DNA from: Ancylobacter polymorphus
GTDB taxonomy: Bacteria; Pseudomonadota; Alphaproteobacteria; Rhizobiales; Xanthobacteraceae
Reading direction: 5' to 3'
NCBI RefSeq assembly: GCF_030813495.1
Contig: NZ_JAUSUI010000001.1
Span: 744,001 to 808,000 of the forward strand
Length of the DNA: 64,000 nucleotides
Shown here: positions 37,739 to 46,818 of the stretch, piece after piece
How the letters are laid out: every line of letters starts with the position of its first letter
Position numbering within the stretch: position 1 is the stretch's first letter
Notes under the pieces: model-generated
What the model saw: only the letters and a program-made list of their open reading frames with translations
Told to the model about the DNA's origin: nothing
Databases searched by the model: none
Made by a program: the position numbers and the translations under genes

Positions 37739-38347
37739 ATGCCCGTGCCGCTGTCCTCCCAGCTTCTGCCGCTGTTCCTGTTCGCCCTTGCTGGCGCGCT
37801 CACCCCCGGGCCGAACAACATGATCTCGGCCGGCTCCGGCGCCGCCTTCGGCTTTCGCCGCACCCTGCCGCAGATCTGGGGCGTCACGGTCGGCTTCGCG
37901 GTCATGGTGGTGGCGATCGGCCTCGGCCTCGGTACGCTGTTCCTCGCCATCCCCTATATGCACCAGACGCTGAAGATCGTCGGCGCGCTCTACCTGCTTT
38001 ACCTCGCCTGGAAGATCGCCCATGCCGGCGGGCCGGGCGGCGGCGCGGAGGTGGAAAAGCCGATGACGCTGCTGCAATCGGCACTGTTCCAGTGGGTGAA
38101 CCCGAAAGCGTGGACCATCGCGCTTTCCATCGTGCCGGCCTTCACCACGGTGGGCGGCGACGATCTGTTCGCCGAAGTGGCGATGATCGCGCTCGTCTCC
38201 GGCCTCGTCACCTTTCCCAGCCTGTGCCTGTGGGCCGGCTTCGGCGCGCTGCTCGCCCGGCTGCTCTCCACCCGGCGCCAGCAACGCATCGTCAATTACG
38301 TGATGGCGGCGCTGGTGGCGGCAAGCGTGGTGATGCTGTTCCTCTGA
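37739..38347 (+). CDS. LysE/RhtB family exporter
   Basis: A 202-residue membrane exporter. The N-terminal motif ALTPGPNNMISAGSGAAFGFRR (about 20-41) and FQWVNPKAWTIALS (about 116-129) are the LysE-family signatures; about six helices are expected. It is only distantly similar to the LysE protein in the Anbu cluster. Amino acids or analogues are the likely substrate. It stands alone between the usp terminator and the metallophosphoesterase gene. Confidence 0.92.
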   Translation: MPVPLSSQLLPLFLFALAGALTPGPNNMISAGSGAAFGFRRTLPQIWGVTVGFAVMVVAIGLGLGTLFLAIPYMHQTLKIVGALYLLYLAWKIAHAGGPGGGAEVEKPMTLLQSALFQWVNPKAWTIALSIVPAFTTVGGDDLFAEVAMIALVSGLVTFPSLCLWAGFGALLARLLSTRRQQRIVNYVMAALVAASVVMLFL

Positions 38348-38428
38348 CGCTCCTTTGATCGGCCGAACGCAGGGTGCAGCGCAGCATCGTCATAAAAGCG
38401 TGATGCGAGTCGGGCTTATGCTTTCCCC

Positions 38429-39286
38429 ATGGAGACATTGCCCAGCCCATTTGCGGGCCTGATCGAGGGGGCTTCCGAGGTGAACGACGCACCCGAGGCA
38501 CGCCGCTACCGCAGCCTGTTCCTGTCCGATGTCCATCTCGGCACCAAGGGCTGCCAGTCCGATCTGCTGCTCGACTTCCTGCGCTATCACGATGCCGACA
38601 CCATCTATCTCGTCGGCGACATCGTCGATGGCTGGCGGCTGCGCTCCGGCTGGTACTGGCCGCAGAGCCATAATGACGTGGTGCAGAAGCTGCTGCGCAA
38701 GAGCCGCAAGGGCACCCGCATGGTCTATCTGCCGGGGAACCACGATGAATTCCTCCGCGACTATTACGGCAATCATTTCGGCGGCATCGAAGTGGTCGAA
38801 ACGGCGATCCACGAAGCCGCCAATGGCAAGCGCTACCTCGTCATCCATGGCGACGTGTTCGACGTGGTGGTGCGCCACGCCCGCTGGCTCGCCTTCCTCG
38901 GCGACGGTGCCTACACCGCCGCGCTCGGCCTCAACACCTATCTCAACTGGGCCCGCCGCAAATTCGGCTTTCCCTATTGGTCTCTGAGCCAGTGGGCCAA
39001 GCTGAAGGTGAAGAACGCGGTCAATTTCATCGGCCGCTTCGAGGAAGCGGTCGCGACCGAGGCCCGCCGCCACAAGGTGGACGGGGTGGTGTGCGGCCAC
39101 ATTCACCACGCGGTCATTCACGACAGCTTCGGCGTCGAGTATATTAATTGCGGCGACTGGGTGGAAAGCTGCACGGCGATCGTCGAACATGCCGACGGGC
39201 GCTTCGAGCTGATCGACTGGGCGCGCCAGACACGGGCGCGGGTGAAGGCGCCGCTGCTGCTCGAACGGCCGAAGGTCGCCGCCTGA
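38429..39286 (+). CDS. UDP-2,3-diacylglucosamine diphosphatase-like metallophosphoesterase
   Basis: A 285-residue calcineurin-type phosphoesterase related to LpxH. All metal-binding motifs are present: SDVHLG (33-38), GDIVDGW (63-69), GNHDE (103-107), IHGDVFD (about 138) and GHIHH (about 225). The group includes lipid A precursor hydrolases, but many alphaproteobacterial members have other roles. Its stop overlaps the ATG of a glycosyltransferase by one base (TGATG), so the pair is co-translated; the two are commonly paired and may act on an envelope lipid. Confidence 0.9.
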   Translation: METLPSPFAGLIEGASEVNDAPEARRYRSLFLSDVHLGTKGCQSDLLLDFLRYHDADTIYLVGDIVDGWRLRSGWYWPQSHNDVVQKLLRKSRKGTRMVYLPGNHDEFLRDYYGNHFGGIEVVETAIHEAANGKRYLVIHGDVFDVVVRHARWLAFLGDGAYTAALGLNTYLNWARRKFGFPYWSLSQWAKLKVKNAVNFIGRFEEAVATEARRHKVDGVVCGHIHHAVIHDSFGVEYINCGDWVESCTAIVEHADGRFELIDWARQTRARVKAPLLLERPKVAA

Positions 39287-40341
39287 TGCACATTCTCGTC
39301 GCGACCGATGCCTGGCTGCCGCAGGTCAACGGCGTCGTCCGCTCGCTGCAGAACACGGCCCGCGAGGCCGCCAAGCTCGGCGCGCGCATCGATTTCCTCA
39401 CCCCCGCCGATTTCCGCACCGTTCCCATGCCGACCTACCCGGAAATCCGGCTGGCGCTGGCGACGCCGGGGCGGGTGCGCCGGCGGATGGACGAGATTGG
39501 CGCCGATTACGTGCACATCGCCACCGAAGGGCCGATCGGCATCATGGCGCGCCGCGCCTGCCTGTCGCGCGGGCAGAGCTTCACCACCAGCTACCACACG
39601 CGCTTTCCCGAATATCTCTCCGCCCGCGCCCCGGTGCCGGAAGTGCTGTCCTATGCCTGGCTGCGCCGCTTCCACAATGCCGGCGCCGGCATCATGGTCT
39701 CCACCCCGACGCTGGAAGCGGAGCTGCGCGGGCGCGGCTTCCATAACATCCTGCGCTGGTCGCGCGGCGTCGATGCCGAGCTGTTCCGCCCGCGCCCGGA
39801 AGCGGAAATGGACGCGTTCGTCGCCGCCCTGCCCCGCCCGATCTTTCTCTCGGTCGGCCGGGTGGCGGTAGAGAAGAACATCTCCGCCTTCCTCGATCTC
39901 GACCTGCCCGGCTCCAAGGTCGTGGTGGGCGACGGCCCGGCCCGCGCCGAGCTTCAGACGCGGCACCCCGGCGTGCATTTCCTCGGCCTCCGGGAAGGTG
40001 AGGCGCTCGCCCGCATCTATGCCGCGGCGGATGTGTTCGTGTTCCCCAGCCTGACCGACACTTTCGGCATCGTGCTGCTGGAAGCGCTGGCGAGCGGCCT
40101 GCCGGTCGCCGCCTTTCCCGTCACCGGGCCGAAGGATGTGATCGGCGAGGCGGACGCGGCCGTCGGCGTGCTGGGCGAGGATCTCAGGCAGGCGGCGCTC
40201 GCCGCGCTCGACACGGACCGGGATGCGTGCCGCGCTTATGCGCTGCGCTTTTCCTGGCGCGCCTGCACCGAGCAGTTCCTGCACAACATCGAATCCGCCC
40301 ATGCCCGCGCCAACGCGGCGGCGCGCGCGGCGGCGGGCTGA
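39286..40341 (+). CDS. GT4-family glycosyltransferase
   Basis: A 351-residue glycosyltransferase with GT-B fold. The N-terminal block ATDAWLPQVNGVVRSLQNT (6-24) and the donor-site pattern FVFPSLTDTFGIVLLEALASGLPV (about 245-268) with its conserved final Glu resemble GT4 lipid glycosyltransferases (MgtA/DgtA-type). The ATG overlaps the metallophosphoesterase stop. It probably glycosylates a membrane lipid; the donor and acceptor are unknown. Confidence 0.92.
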   Translation: MHILVATDAWLPQVNGVVRSLQNTAREAAKLGARIDFLTPADFRTVPMPTYPEIRLALATPGRVRRRMDEIGADYVHIATEGPIGIMARRACLSRGQSFTTSYHTRFPEYLSARAPVPEVLSYAWLRRFHNAGAGIMVSTPTLEAELRGRGFHNILRWSRGVDAELFRPRPEAEMDAFVAALPRPIFLSVGRVAVEKNISAFLDLDLPGSKVVVGDGPARAELQTRHPGVHFLGLREGEALARIYAAADVFVFPSLTDTFGIVLLEALASGLPVAAFPVTGPKDVIGEADAAVGVLGEDLRQAALAALDTDRDACRAYALRFSWRACTEQFLHNIESAHARANAAARAAAG

Positions 40342-40344
40342 GCG

Positions 40345-41334
40345 TCAGGCCGCCGCGAGGCAGCGGGCGAAGGTGTCGGCGTCGACATTGCCGCCCGACA
40401 GCACCAGCACGGCGAGCTTGTGCTTGAGATCCACCCGGCCCGCCAGCACGGCGGCGAGCGTCACTGCCCCGCCCGGCTCGACCACGATCTTGAGCTCCTC
40501 GAAGGCGAAGGCCACCGCCCGCGCCACCTCCTCATCGGTGGCGGAAACGCCAGCGCCGACGAGCCGCGAGGAAATCTCGAAGGTCAGCTGTCCCGGCGTC
40601 GCCGCCATCAGCGCGTCGCAGATCGAGCCGGTGGCCTGGTTGTTGCGCTCGCGCCCGCCGGAGCGGAAGGAGCGGGCATGATCGTCGAAGCCGGCCGGCT
40701 CGGCCGTCATCACCTGCGCCTCGGGGAAATGGTGCTTCACCGCCAGCGCGATGCCGGAGACGAGCCCGCCGCCGGAGGCGTTGGCCATCACCAGATCGGG
40801 CGCGAGGCCGCGCGCGACAAGGTCCTCGGCGATTTCCAGCCCCACCGTGCCCTGCCCGGCGATGATGTGGAAATCATCATAGGGCGGCACGAACACCGCC
40901 CCGCGCGCCCGCGCGATCTCCCCGGCGATGGCGTCGCGGTCGTCGACGCCACGGTCATATTCCACCACCTCGCCGCCAAAGGCGATGGTGCGCGCCTTCT
41001 TCATCGCCGGCGCGTCCTTCGGCATGACGATGACCGAGGCCATACCCATCAGCGTCGCCGCCGCCGCCACGCCCTGCGCGTGATTGCCGGAGGAACAGGC
41101 GACCACGCCGCCGGCGCGCTCATCCGCAGGAATCCGGGAGATGCGGTTATAGGCGCCGCGGAACTTGAACGAGCCGGTGCGCTGCAGCGGCTCCGGCTTC
41201 AGGAACACCCGCCCGCCGGTGATCTCGTCGAGCCGGGCGCAGGAGAGAAGCGGCGTGCGTACCGCGACGCCGGCGAGGCGTTCGGCGGCCGAGGTCACGT
41301 CGTCATAGGTGGGAAGGGCGTTGCTCTGCATCAT
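40345..41334 (-). CDS. Threonine/serine dehydratase (PLP fold type II)
   Basis: A 329-residue pyridoxal-phosphate enzyme of the threonine ammonia-lyase/serine racemase group. The PLP lysine is Lys57 in SFKFRGAYNR; the SSGNHAQGVA phosphate/substrate loop is at about 81-90 and the glycine loop reads ASGGGLVSG. No C-terminal ACT regulatory domain is present, which points to a catabolic dehydratase. It converges with the glycosyltransferase (3-base gap) and diverges from an XRE-cupin regulator gene, which may control it. Confidence 0.92.
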   Translation of the reverse strand: MMQSNALPTYDDVTSAAERLAGVAVRTPLLSCARLDEITGGRVFLKPEPLQRTGSFKFRGAYNRISRIPADERAGGVVACSSGNHAQGVAAAATLMGMASVIVMPKDAPAMKKARTIAFGGEVVEYDRGVDDRDAIAGEIARARGAVFVPPYDDFHIIAGQGTVGLEIAEDLVARGLAPDLVMANASGGGLVSGIALAVKHHFPEAQVMTAEPAGFDDHARSFRSGGRERNNQATGSICDALMAATPGQLTFEISSRLVGAGVSATDEEVARAVAFAFEELKIVVEPGGAVTLAAVLAGRVDLKHKLAVLVLSGGNVDADTFARCLAAA

Positions 41335-41467
41335 GGGACGAGCTTAATCCCGCGACGGCGCGCGCGCATGTGCTTTCCGACGCCCGCGCTCAGCTTTTTC
41401 GCGCCGGCTTGCGCGGGCGGGCCCGGGCGACCTAAATACATGTCTCATAAGCCAAACGGGAGCCGGC

Positions 41468-42088
41468 ATGTCGGGCCGAACGCGCAGCCTCGATCGGGGC
41501 GACATGGATGCCGGGGCGCAGGCGATCACCGGCCAGCTCGGCCGCACCATCCAGCGCCTGCGCAAGGCCTATAATCTCTCGCTGTCCGAGCTTTCCGAGC
41601 AGTCCGGCGTCGCCAAGTCCATCATCAGCCAGATCGAACGCAACGAGACCAACCCGACGCTCGCCACCGTCTGGCGGCTGTCGCAGGCGCTCGACATGTC
41701 GATCGACCGCTTCATGGCGGCGACCGACGACGAGCCCTTCGTCGAGCACCTCACCCGCGCCGACACGCCGATCCTGGTGTCGGAGGACGGCAAGTGCCGG
41801 CTCACCATCACCGGCTGGATCAAGACGGTGGAATGGCTGCAATGGTTCGACTTCGTCGCCGGGCCGGGCGGCGAGCTGATCTCCGACGGCCACCAGCGCG
41901 GCTCGGTCGAGTGCCTGTCAGTGCTCTCGGGCGAATTGCAGGTGGAGTGCGGCGACGTGATCGAGACCGCCCGCGCCGGCGAGACGCTGCGCTATCGCTG
42001 CGACCGCCGCCACGTCATCCGCAACCTCACCAATGAGCCCGCCCACGCCACCATGGTCTGCCTGCTCAAGGCCGCCGTGCTGGATTGA
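41468..42088 (+). CDS. XRE-family regulator with C-terminal cupin domain
   Basis: A 206-residue transcription factor: helix-turn-helix at about 24-80 (SLSELSEQSGVAKSIISQIE) and a cupin sensor domain at about 120-200 (ECLSVLSGELQVECGD). This two-domain type often controls amino-acid or polyamine metabolism. It is divergent from the threonine/serine dehydratase gene across 133 bases that include an AT-rich stretch (AAATACATGTCTCATAAG, about 41434-41451), a plausible operator. Confidence 0.93.
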   Translation: MSGRTRSLDRGDMDAGAQAITGQLGRTIQRLRKAYNLSLSELSEQSGVAKSIISQIERNETNPTLATVWRLSQALDMSIDRFMAATDDEPFVEHLTRADTPILVSEDGKCRLTITGWIKTVEWLQWFDFVAGPGGELISDGHQRGSVECLSVLSGELQVECGDVIETARAGETLRYRCDRRHVIRNLTNEPAHATMVCLLKAAVLD

Positions 42089-42112
42089 GGGGCGGACAGG
42101 CCCCGGAACGAA

Positions 42113-42135
42113 AACGGGCGCCCGAAGGCGCCCGT
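42113..42135 (-). terminator. Hairpin terminator between convergent genes
   Basis: ACGGGCGCC (42114-42122) and its perfect complement (42127-42135) with a CGAA loop. On the minus strand it is followed by TTTCG, so it best fits the phytase-like gene, about 165 bases downstream of its stop. Confidence 0.65.
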
Positions 42136-42219
42136 CCCTGACCTTTCCAGACCCTTTGTCCCTCATGGCCGGGCGTGACCCGGCCACCCAGAGGGCCGGG
42201 ATCGCCGGCGCGGAGCTGG

Positions 42220-42243
42220 ATCCCCGGGGCCAAGCCCGGGGAT
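42220..42243. repeat. REP-like palindrome
   Basis: ATCCCCGGG (42220-42228) and CCCGGGGAT (42235-42243) form a perfect hairpin with loop GCCAAG. Flanking GC-rich inverted segments extend from about 42166. It resembles the two other REP-like elements in the window. Confidence 0.7.
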
Positions 42244-42299
42244 GAGGGAGTAAGAGGCTGAACTGACCTGTGGGAGAAGCGGAGCGCGAGCCGCTTGCC

Positions 42300-44516
42300 T
42301 CAGTTCATCTTGCCGAGCGACATGAACTGCGTCTCGCCGGAGGAGCCGTCGACGCCGTCATTGTCGGTGACGATGAAGGCGTTGCCGGCGGTGTCGATGG
42401 CGAAGCTCTCGACCTTGTCGAGGACGTAGCCATGCGTCGCCTTGAGCAGCGGCAGCAGGTCCTTCACCTCGCTCTTCACCAGCACCGGCGGCGTGACCTC
42501 GCTGCCGAGCGGCGCCGGCTTCACGTCTTTCAGCGAGACAAAGGCCAGCTTCTTGATCGCGGCGTCGTTGCCGATCTGGTTGTCGCGCTCGATGACGATG
42601 AGGCCGTCCTTGTAGGGCGAAATCTCGGACAGGCCCACCCAACCCTTGGCGGCCTTGTCGAGCGGGTAGCGCACGACGCCCCAGCTCTTGTCGGCCGGCT
42701 TGTAGGCGAGGAGCTTGGTGAAGCCCTTCGGGTCGTCCTTCCACTCGCGCTGCACCGCGATCCACACCGTCTCGTCCGCGCCGGTGCCGACCACCGCCAC
42801 GCCCTCGAAGCCGAAGCGGCCGGCCTGCGCCGCCACCGCCTCGGGAAGCGCGATCTCTTCGGCGATGGCGCCGTCGGCGCCGACGCGCAGCAGAAGGTTC
42901 TGCGTCGCCTTCTCCTTCTTCTCCGGATTGCCTTCGGAGGCGATCCAGAAGCCGCCCTCCGGACGCACCGCAATGCCTTCGAGGTCCAGCCCCTTGGCCG
43001 GCTCGCCGTCCTTGGTCAGCACGGTGGCGGCGGTGATCTTCGCCGGCTTCGCATTGGCATCGATGGTCAGGATGCGCGCCTGCGCATAGGCGCTGTCGGT
43101 CACGGCGTAGAGCTTGCCCGCTTCCTTGGCGTCCGCCGCGAAGCCGGACAGGGCCGACCACCAGATCGGCAGGCCGTTGGGCCCGTCAACCGAGAGCAGC
43201 GTGGGATAGGCCGCCGTCGCGCCGGGCTGGCGCTGATAGAGCGTGACGACGGAGCCGATGCCGCCATCCTTGCGGTTGTCGGTCTCGGCGGCGGTGACGA
43301 ACAGGTCGCGCTTGGGCAGCGCCATCAGCCCTTCCGGACCGACGCCGCCGGGCAGCACCTGGAGGAATTCCGGCGCCGCGCCGGGGCCCTTGTCGCGATA
43401 GACGAAGACCAGCGAGCCGCGCTCGGAGGCGACGAAGATCAGGCGGTCATCGCCGAAGGTGGCGACTTCCGCGCCCTCCATCTCGATGCCCTTCTTGTTG
43501 CGCTTCTCGGGATAGTGGCCGAGGCGCACCGCCATGTGCTCGGGCGCGGTGCCGCTCTCGAACAGCAGCTTGCCGGTCTTGTCGAAGATGGAGAAACCGC
43601 GCGTGCCGCCCTTCCAGTCGCCCTCATTGGCGATGACGAAGCGGTTATCGTCGATCCACTGCACGGTGTCAGGTTCGCGCGGCACCGCCTTCATCGAGCC
43701 GGAAAGGTCGATCACGCCGTCCTTCTTGGTGTCGATCTTGTCGAGGTCCACCGTCCCGGCGGAGAAATGCGAGAGGATCTTGCCGGTGGGCAGATCCACC
43801 ACAACGATGTGGTTGTTCTCCTGCAGCGTGATGACGACTTCGTTGCGGGAATTGATGTCGACATATTCCGGCTCCGGGTCCTCGGGCGCGATCGCCGCGA
43901 GGCCGGTGAGGTCGATCACCTTCTTGGAGGCGTCGACGACCCGCCCGTCCTTCACCTCGAAGGTGGTGAGGTTGCCGGCCGGCAGCTGCGGCAGCGCGCC
44001 GTCATTCAGATCTTCGTCGCGCTCATTCTCGATGGCGATGGCGAGATAGCGGCCATCCGGGCTCTTGGTGATCGAATCCGGCTGGCCGCCAAGGTCGATC
44101 TTGTCCTCCACCTTGCGGGTGGCGAGGTCCACCACCGCGAGATGACCCGAGGGCTTCGCCTTCGATTCGGAGGTGTTGACGCCGACATAGGCCTTGCCGC
44201 CGATCACGACCGTGGTGGTGGGCTCGCCGTCGAGCGCGACCACGCCGGCCGCCTTCGGCGCCGCCGGATCGGTGATGTCGATGAAGCCGATGCGCTCGCC
44301 GGGGCTGTCGCTGTAGATCAGCGTGTTGCCGTCTTCGGTATAGGTGATGATCTCGGCCGCCGTCGGCTTGGCGGGATCGGCACCGGCCGGGAGGTTTTCC
44401 ACCACGTTGAAGGTGGCGATGCGGTTGAACGGCGCGTCCGCCGCCAGCACGGGGGCGCTCAGGGCAACGAGGGCGAGCACGGCGGCGGAAGCGGTGGCGA
44501 GAAGCATCGGGCGCAT
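42300..44516 (-). CDS. Secreted esterase-like/phytase-like protein
   Basis: A 738-residue exported protein. The signal peptide is MRPMLLATASAAVLALVALS, cut near VLAADAP. Residues ~30-370 form propeller-like repeats (GQPDSITKSPDGRYLAIAIENE, PDTVQWIDDNRFVIANEGDW). The C-terminal part (about 400-735) matches the esterase-like activity of phytase family (GLDLEGIAVRPEGGFWIASEGNP, GFEGVAVVGTG, ERDNQIG). It probably releases phosphate or cleaves esters in the periplasm. A candidate Pho box lies 63 bases upstream of the start. Confidence 0.88.
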   Translation of the reverse strand: MRPMLLATASAAVLALVALSAPVLAADAPFNRIATFNVVENLPAGADPAKPTAAEIITYTEDGNTLIYSDSPGERIGFIDITDPAAPKAAGVVALDGEPTTTVVIGGKAYVGVNTSESKAKPSGHLAVVDLATRKVEDKIDLGGQPDSITKSPDGRYLAIAIENERDEDLNDGALPQLPAGNLTTFEVKDGRVVDASKKVIDLTGLAAIAPEDPEPEYVDINSRNEVVITLQENNHIVVVDLPTGKILSHFSAGTVDLDKIDTKKDGVIDLSGSMKAVPREPDTVQWIDDNRFVIANEGDWKGGTRGFSIFDKTGKLLFESGTAPEHMAVRLGHYPEKRNKKGIEMEGAEVATFGDDRLIFVASERGSLVFVYRDKGPGAAPEFLQVLPGGVGPEGLMALPKRDLFVTAAETDNRKDGGIGSVVTLYQRQPGATAAYPTLLSVDGPNGLPIWWSALSGFAADAKEAGKLYAVTDSAYAQARILTIDANAKPAKITAATVLTKDGEPAKGLDLEGIAVRPEGGFWIASEGNPEKKEKATQNLLLRVGADGAIAEEIALPEAVAAQAGRFGFEGVAVVGTGADETVWIAVQREWKDDPKGFTKLLAYKPADKSWGVVRYPLDKAAKGWVGLSEISPYKDGLIVIERDNQIGNDAAIKKLAFVSLKDVKPAPLGSEVTPPVLVKSEVKDLLPLLKATHGYVLDKVESFAIDTAGNAFIVTDNDGVDGSSGETQFMSLGKMN

Positions 44517-44578
44517 GGGGGTCTCCGATCGGATGCGGGCGGAACCAGCCCGCGCTGCTGCGGTTCAACGGCCTGACC

Positions 44579-44596
44579 ATGACAAAGGCATGACGA
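44579..44596 (-). promoter_or_regulatory. Candidate PhoB box
   Basis: On the minus strand TCGTCAT-GCCT-TTGTCAT, two half-sites 11 bases apart as in the Pho box consensus CTGTCAT-N4-CTGTCAC. It lies 63 bases upstream of the phytase-like gene. The rest of the 349-base gap (44517-44865) shows no gene; the AT-rich part near 44725-44755 may hold the TRAP operon promoter. Confidence 0.5.
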
Positions 44597-44865
44597 TCCC
44601 GGCCTCTGCGCCGGAAGGACGGCGGATAACCTCTGCTGCGGCACCCGGCCTGCCCTTCCCCAGCGGCGCGGTGCGGCCGGACACGCGACCTCTGCGTCAC
44701 CGACCAAGCATTCGACTTTCGGACGAAAGGATTACAGTAAAAATCGTCAATTAGGGCTTGCACTCGCTCTTTCGGCATCGTCTCCTTGGCGCATCGGGAC
44801 AAGGCGCCGAAGCGCCGCCCGGCGGGGGACTGCCCGCAAGGAAACGCTAGAGGAGGAACCGCCCC

Positions 44866-46005
44866 ATGACCGAAACGTCAGGGAAGATTACGGACGCGCG
44901 TCCGGATGTTCGCACCAGCCGTCGCCGCTTCATCGCCACCGCCGCAGCGGCGGCCGCCGGCGCCACCGTCGCCGCCCCGGCGGTTCATGCGCAGGCCCCG
45001 ATCAAGCTGAAATTCCAGTCCACCTGGCCGAACAAGGACATCTTCCACGAATTCGCCGGCGACTATGTGAAGCGCGTCAACGCCATGACCGGCGGGCGCG
45101 TGGAGCTGGAAATTCTTCCCGCCGGCTCGGTGGTCCCGGCCTTCCAGATGCTGGACGCGGTGTCCTCGGGCATTCTCGACGGCGGCCACGGCGTCGCCGC
45201 CTATTGGTACGGCAAGAGCAAGGCGTTCTCGCTGTTCGGCACCGCCCCGGCCTTCGGCTGGGACGCGGACGAACTGCTGGGCTGGATCCGCTTCGGCGGC
45301 GGCCAGGAGCTCTATGACGACCTCGTACAGAACACGCTGAAGCTGAACGTGGTCGGCATGCTGAGCGGGCCGATGCCGAGCCAGCCGCTCGGCTGGTTCA
45401 AGAAGGAAATCACCGGCCCCGAAGACATGAAGGGCATGAAGTACCGCACCGTCGGACTCGGCGCGGACCTGTTCAAGGAGTTCGGCGCGGCGGTGACGAT
45501 CGTGCCCGGCGGCGAAATCGTGCCGGCCATCGATCGCGGGCTGCTCGACGGCGCCGAGTTCAACAACCCGTCCTCCGACCTGGTGCTCGGCTTCCCTGAC
45601 GTGGCCAAGGTCTACATGCTCGGCAGCTACCATCAGGCGCTCGAGTGCTTCGAGATCCTGTTCAACAAGACCAAGTTCGACGGCCTGCCGAAGGACGTGC
45701 AGGAAATCCTGCGCGGCGCCTCCGATGCCACCTCCTCCACCATGATGTGGAAGGCTCAGGACCGCTACTCCAAGGACCTCGCCGCCATCAAGGCACGCGG
45801 CGTCAAGGTGTTGCAGACCCCGCGTTCGGTGCTCGAAGCCCAGCTCAAGGCCTGGGACGTGGTGATCGCCAACCTCTCCGCCGATCCGGTGTTCAAGAAG
45901 GTGGTCGACAGCCAGAAAGAATGGGCCAAGCGCATCGTCGGCTTCCGGCTGGAATATGAGCCGGATTCGAAGTTCGCCTACGACCACTTCTTCAAGCCGG
46001 CCTGA
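44866..46005 (+). CDS. TRAP transporter substrate-binding protein (DctP family, Tat-exported)
   Basis: A 379-residue periplasmic solute receptor. A twin-arginine signal (SRRRFIAT, residues 18-25) ends near AVHAQA. The mature protein follows the DctP/TakP pattern, with VELEILPAGSVVPAFQMLDAV and the PSQPLGWFKKEITGPEDMKGMKYRT region whose Arg typically binds carboxylates. The closest type is the alpha-keto-acid receptor TakP, but the ligand is inferred. A GAGGAGG ribosome site precedes it. DctQ and DctM genes follow after a hairpin. Confidence 0.94.
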   Translation: MTETSGKITDARPDVRTSRRRFIATAAAAAAGATVAAPAVHAQAPIKLKFQSTWPNKDIFHEFAGDYVKRVNAMTGGRVELEILPAGSVVPAFQMLDAVSSGILDGGHGVAAYWYGKSKAFSLFGTAPAFGWDADELLGWIRFGGGQELYDDLVQNTLKLNVVGMLSGPMPSQPLGWFKKEITGPEDMKGMKYRTVGLGADLFKEFGAAVTIVPGGEIVPAIDRGLLDGAEFNNPSSDLVLGFPDVAKVYMLGSYHQALECFEILFNKTKFDGLPKDVQEILRGASDATSSTMMWKAQDRYSKDLAAIKARGVKVLQTPRSVLEAQLKAWDVVIANLSADPVFKKVVDSQKEWAKRIVGFRLEYEPDSKFAYDHFFKPA

Positions 46006-46021
46006 TCTCGGATTCGCGTGC

Positions 46022-46051
46022 GCCCCTCTCCGGCGACGGAGAGGGGCTTTT
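46022..46051 (+). terminator. Intra-operon terminator-like hairpin
   Basis: GCCCCTCTCC (46022-46031) and the perfect complement (46038-46047) with a 6-base loop, followed by TTTT-type bases. It lies between the binding-protein and permease genes and probably gives the receptor a higher transcript level than the permease. Confidence 0.8.
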
Positions 46052-46188
46052 GGTTTCGGTAGGCACCGGTTTCCGGCCTGGCCGCGCATGCCTGCGCGAC
46101 GCGGCAGGCAGCTGCCCATGCGCGAGCCATTCTCCCTATCCGGACACCACGCGGCCCCGACGACGTGCCACCAAGAGGCCCCTTCCCC

Positions 46189-46818
46189 ATGCAATCCATC
46201 CTTCTCGGCGTCGACCGGCTGAATGCCTTCATCGGCAAGGTGTTCGCCTGGTGCATCGTCATTCTCATGGCGGCGATCTGCTACGAGGTGTTCTGCCGCT
46301 ACGTGCTGCGCGACCCCACCACCTGGGCGTATGATGTCAGCCTGATGCTGTACGGCGCCCTGTTCATGATGGCCGGCGCCTACACGCTCTCGCGCAACGG
46401 CCATGTGCGCGGCGATTTCATCTACCGCAAATGGACGCCGCGTACGCAGGCCAAGAGCGATCTGGTGCTCTACTTCCTGTTCTACTTCCCCGGCATCCTG
46501 GCGCTGATCTATTCCGGCTGGGGCTATTTCTACCTGTCCTACCTGCTGAACGAGCACTCCTCCTTCAGCCCGGAGGGCCCGGTCATCTGGCCGTTCAAGG
46601 CGCTGATCCCCATCACCGGCGTGATGATGCTGCTGCAGGGCATGGTCGAGGTCGTGCGCTGCTGGATGTGCATCCGCGACGGGGAATGGCCGCAGCGCCT
46701 GCACGATGTGGAGGAACTCGAAAAGGTCATTCTCGACGAGGCGGCTGCCAAGGCCGAGGCCGAAGAACAATTGCTCAACACCGTCGAGCGCGACTCCACC
46801 ACGCGGGGGACCCTGTGA
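46189..46818 (+). CDS. TRAP transporter small permease (DctQ family)
   Basis: A 209-residue membrane protein with four helices (about 15-37, 50-70, 95-118 and 138-160). RYVLRDPTTWAYDVSLMLYGALF is the DctQ signature. The C-terminal tail (about 175-209) is charged and rich in Glu and Ala, probably helical. ATG 46189 is preferred over a GTG 8 codons upstream. The stop overlaps the DctM ATG (TGATG). Confidence 0.93.
   Translation: MQSILLGVDRLNAFIGKVFAWCIVILMAAICYEVFCRYVLRDPTTWAYDVSLMLYGALFMMAGAYTLSRNGHVRGDFIYRKWTPRTQAKSDLVLYFLFYFPGILALIYSGWGYFYLSYLLNEHSSFSPEGPVIWPFKALIPITGVMMLLQGMVEVVRCWMCIRDGEWPQRLHDVEELEKVILDEAAAKAEAEEQLLNTVERDSTTRGTL

Noticed and set aside
42270..44576. A 768-codon open frame on the plus strand
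   Set aside because: Antisense to the signal-peptide-bearing phytase-like protein, which shows clear family motifs.
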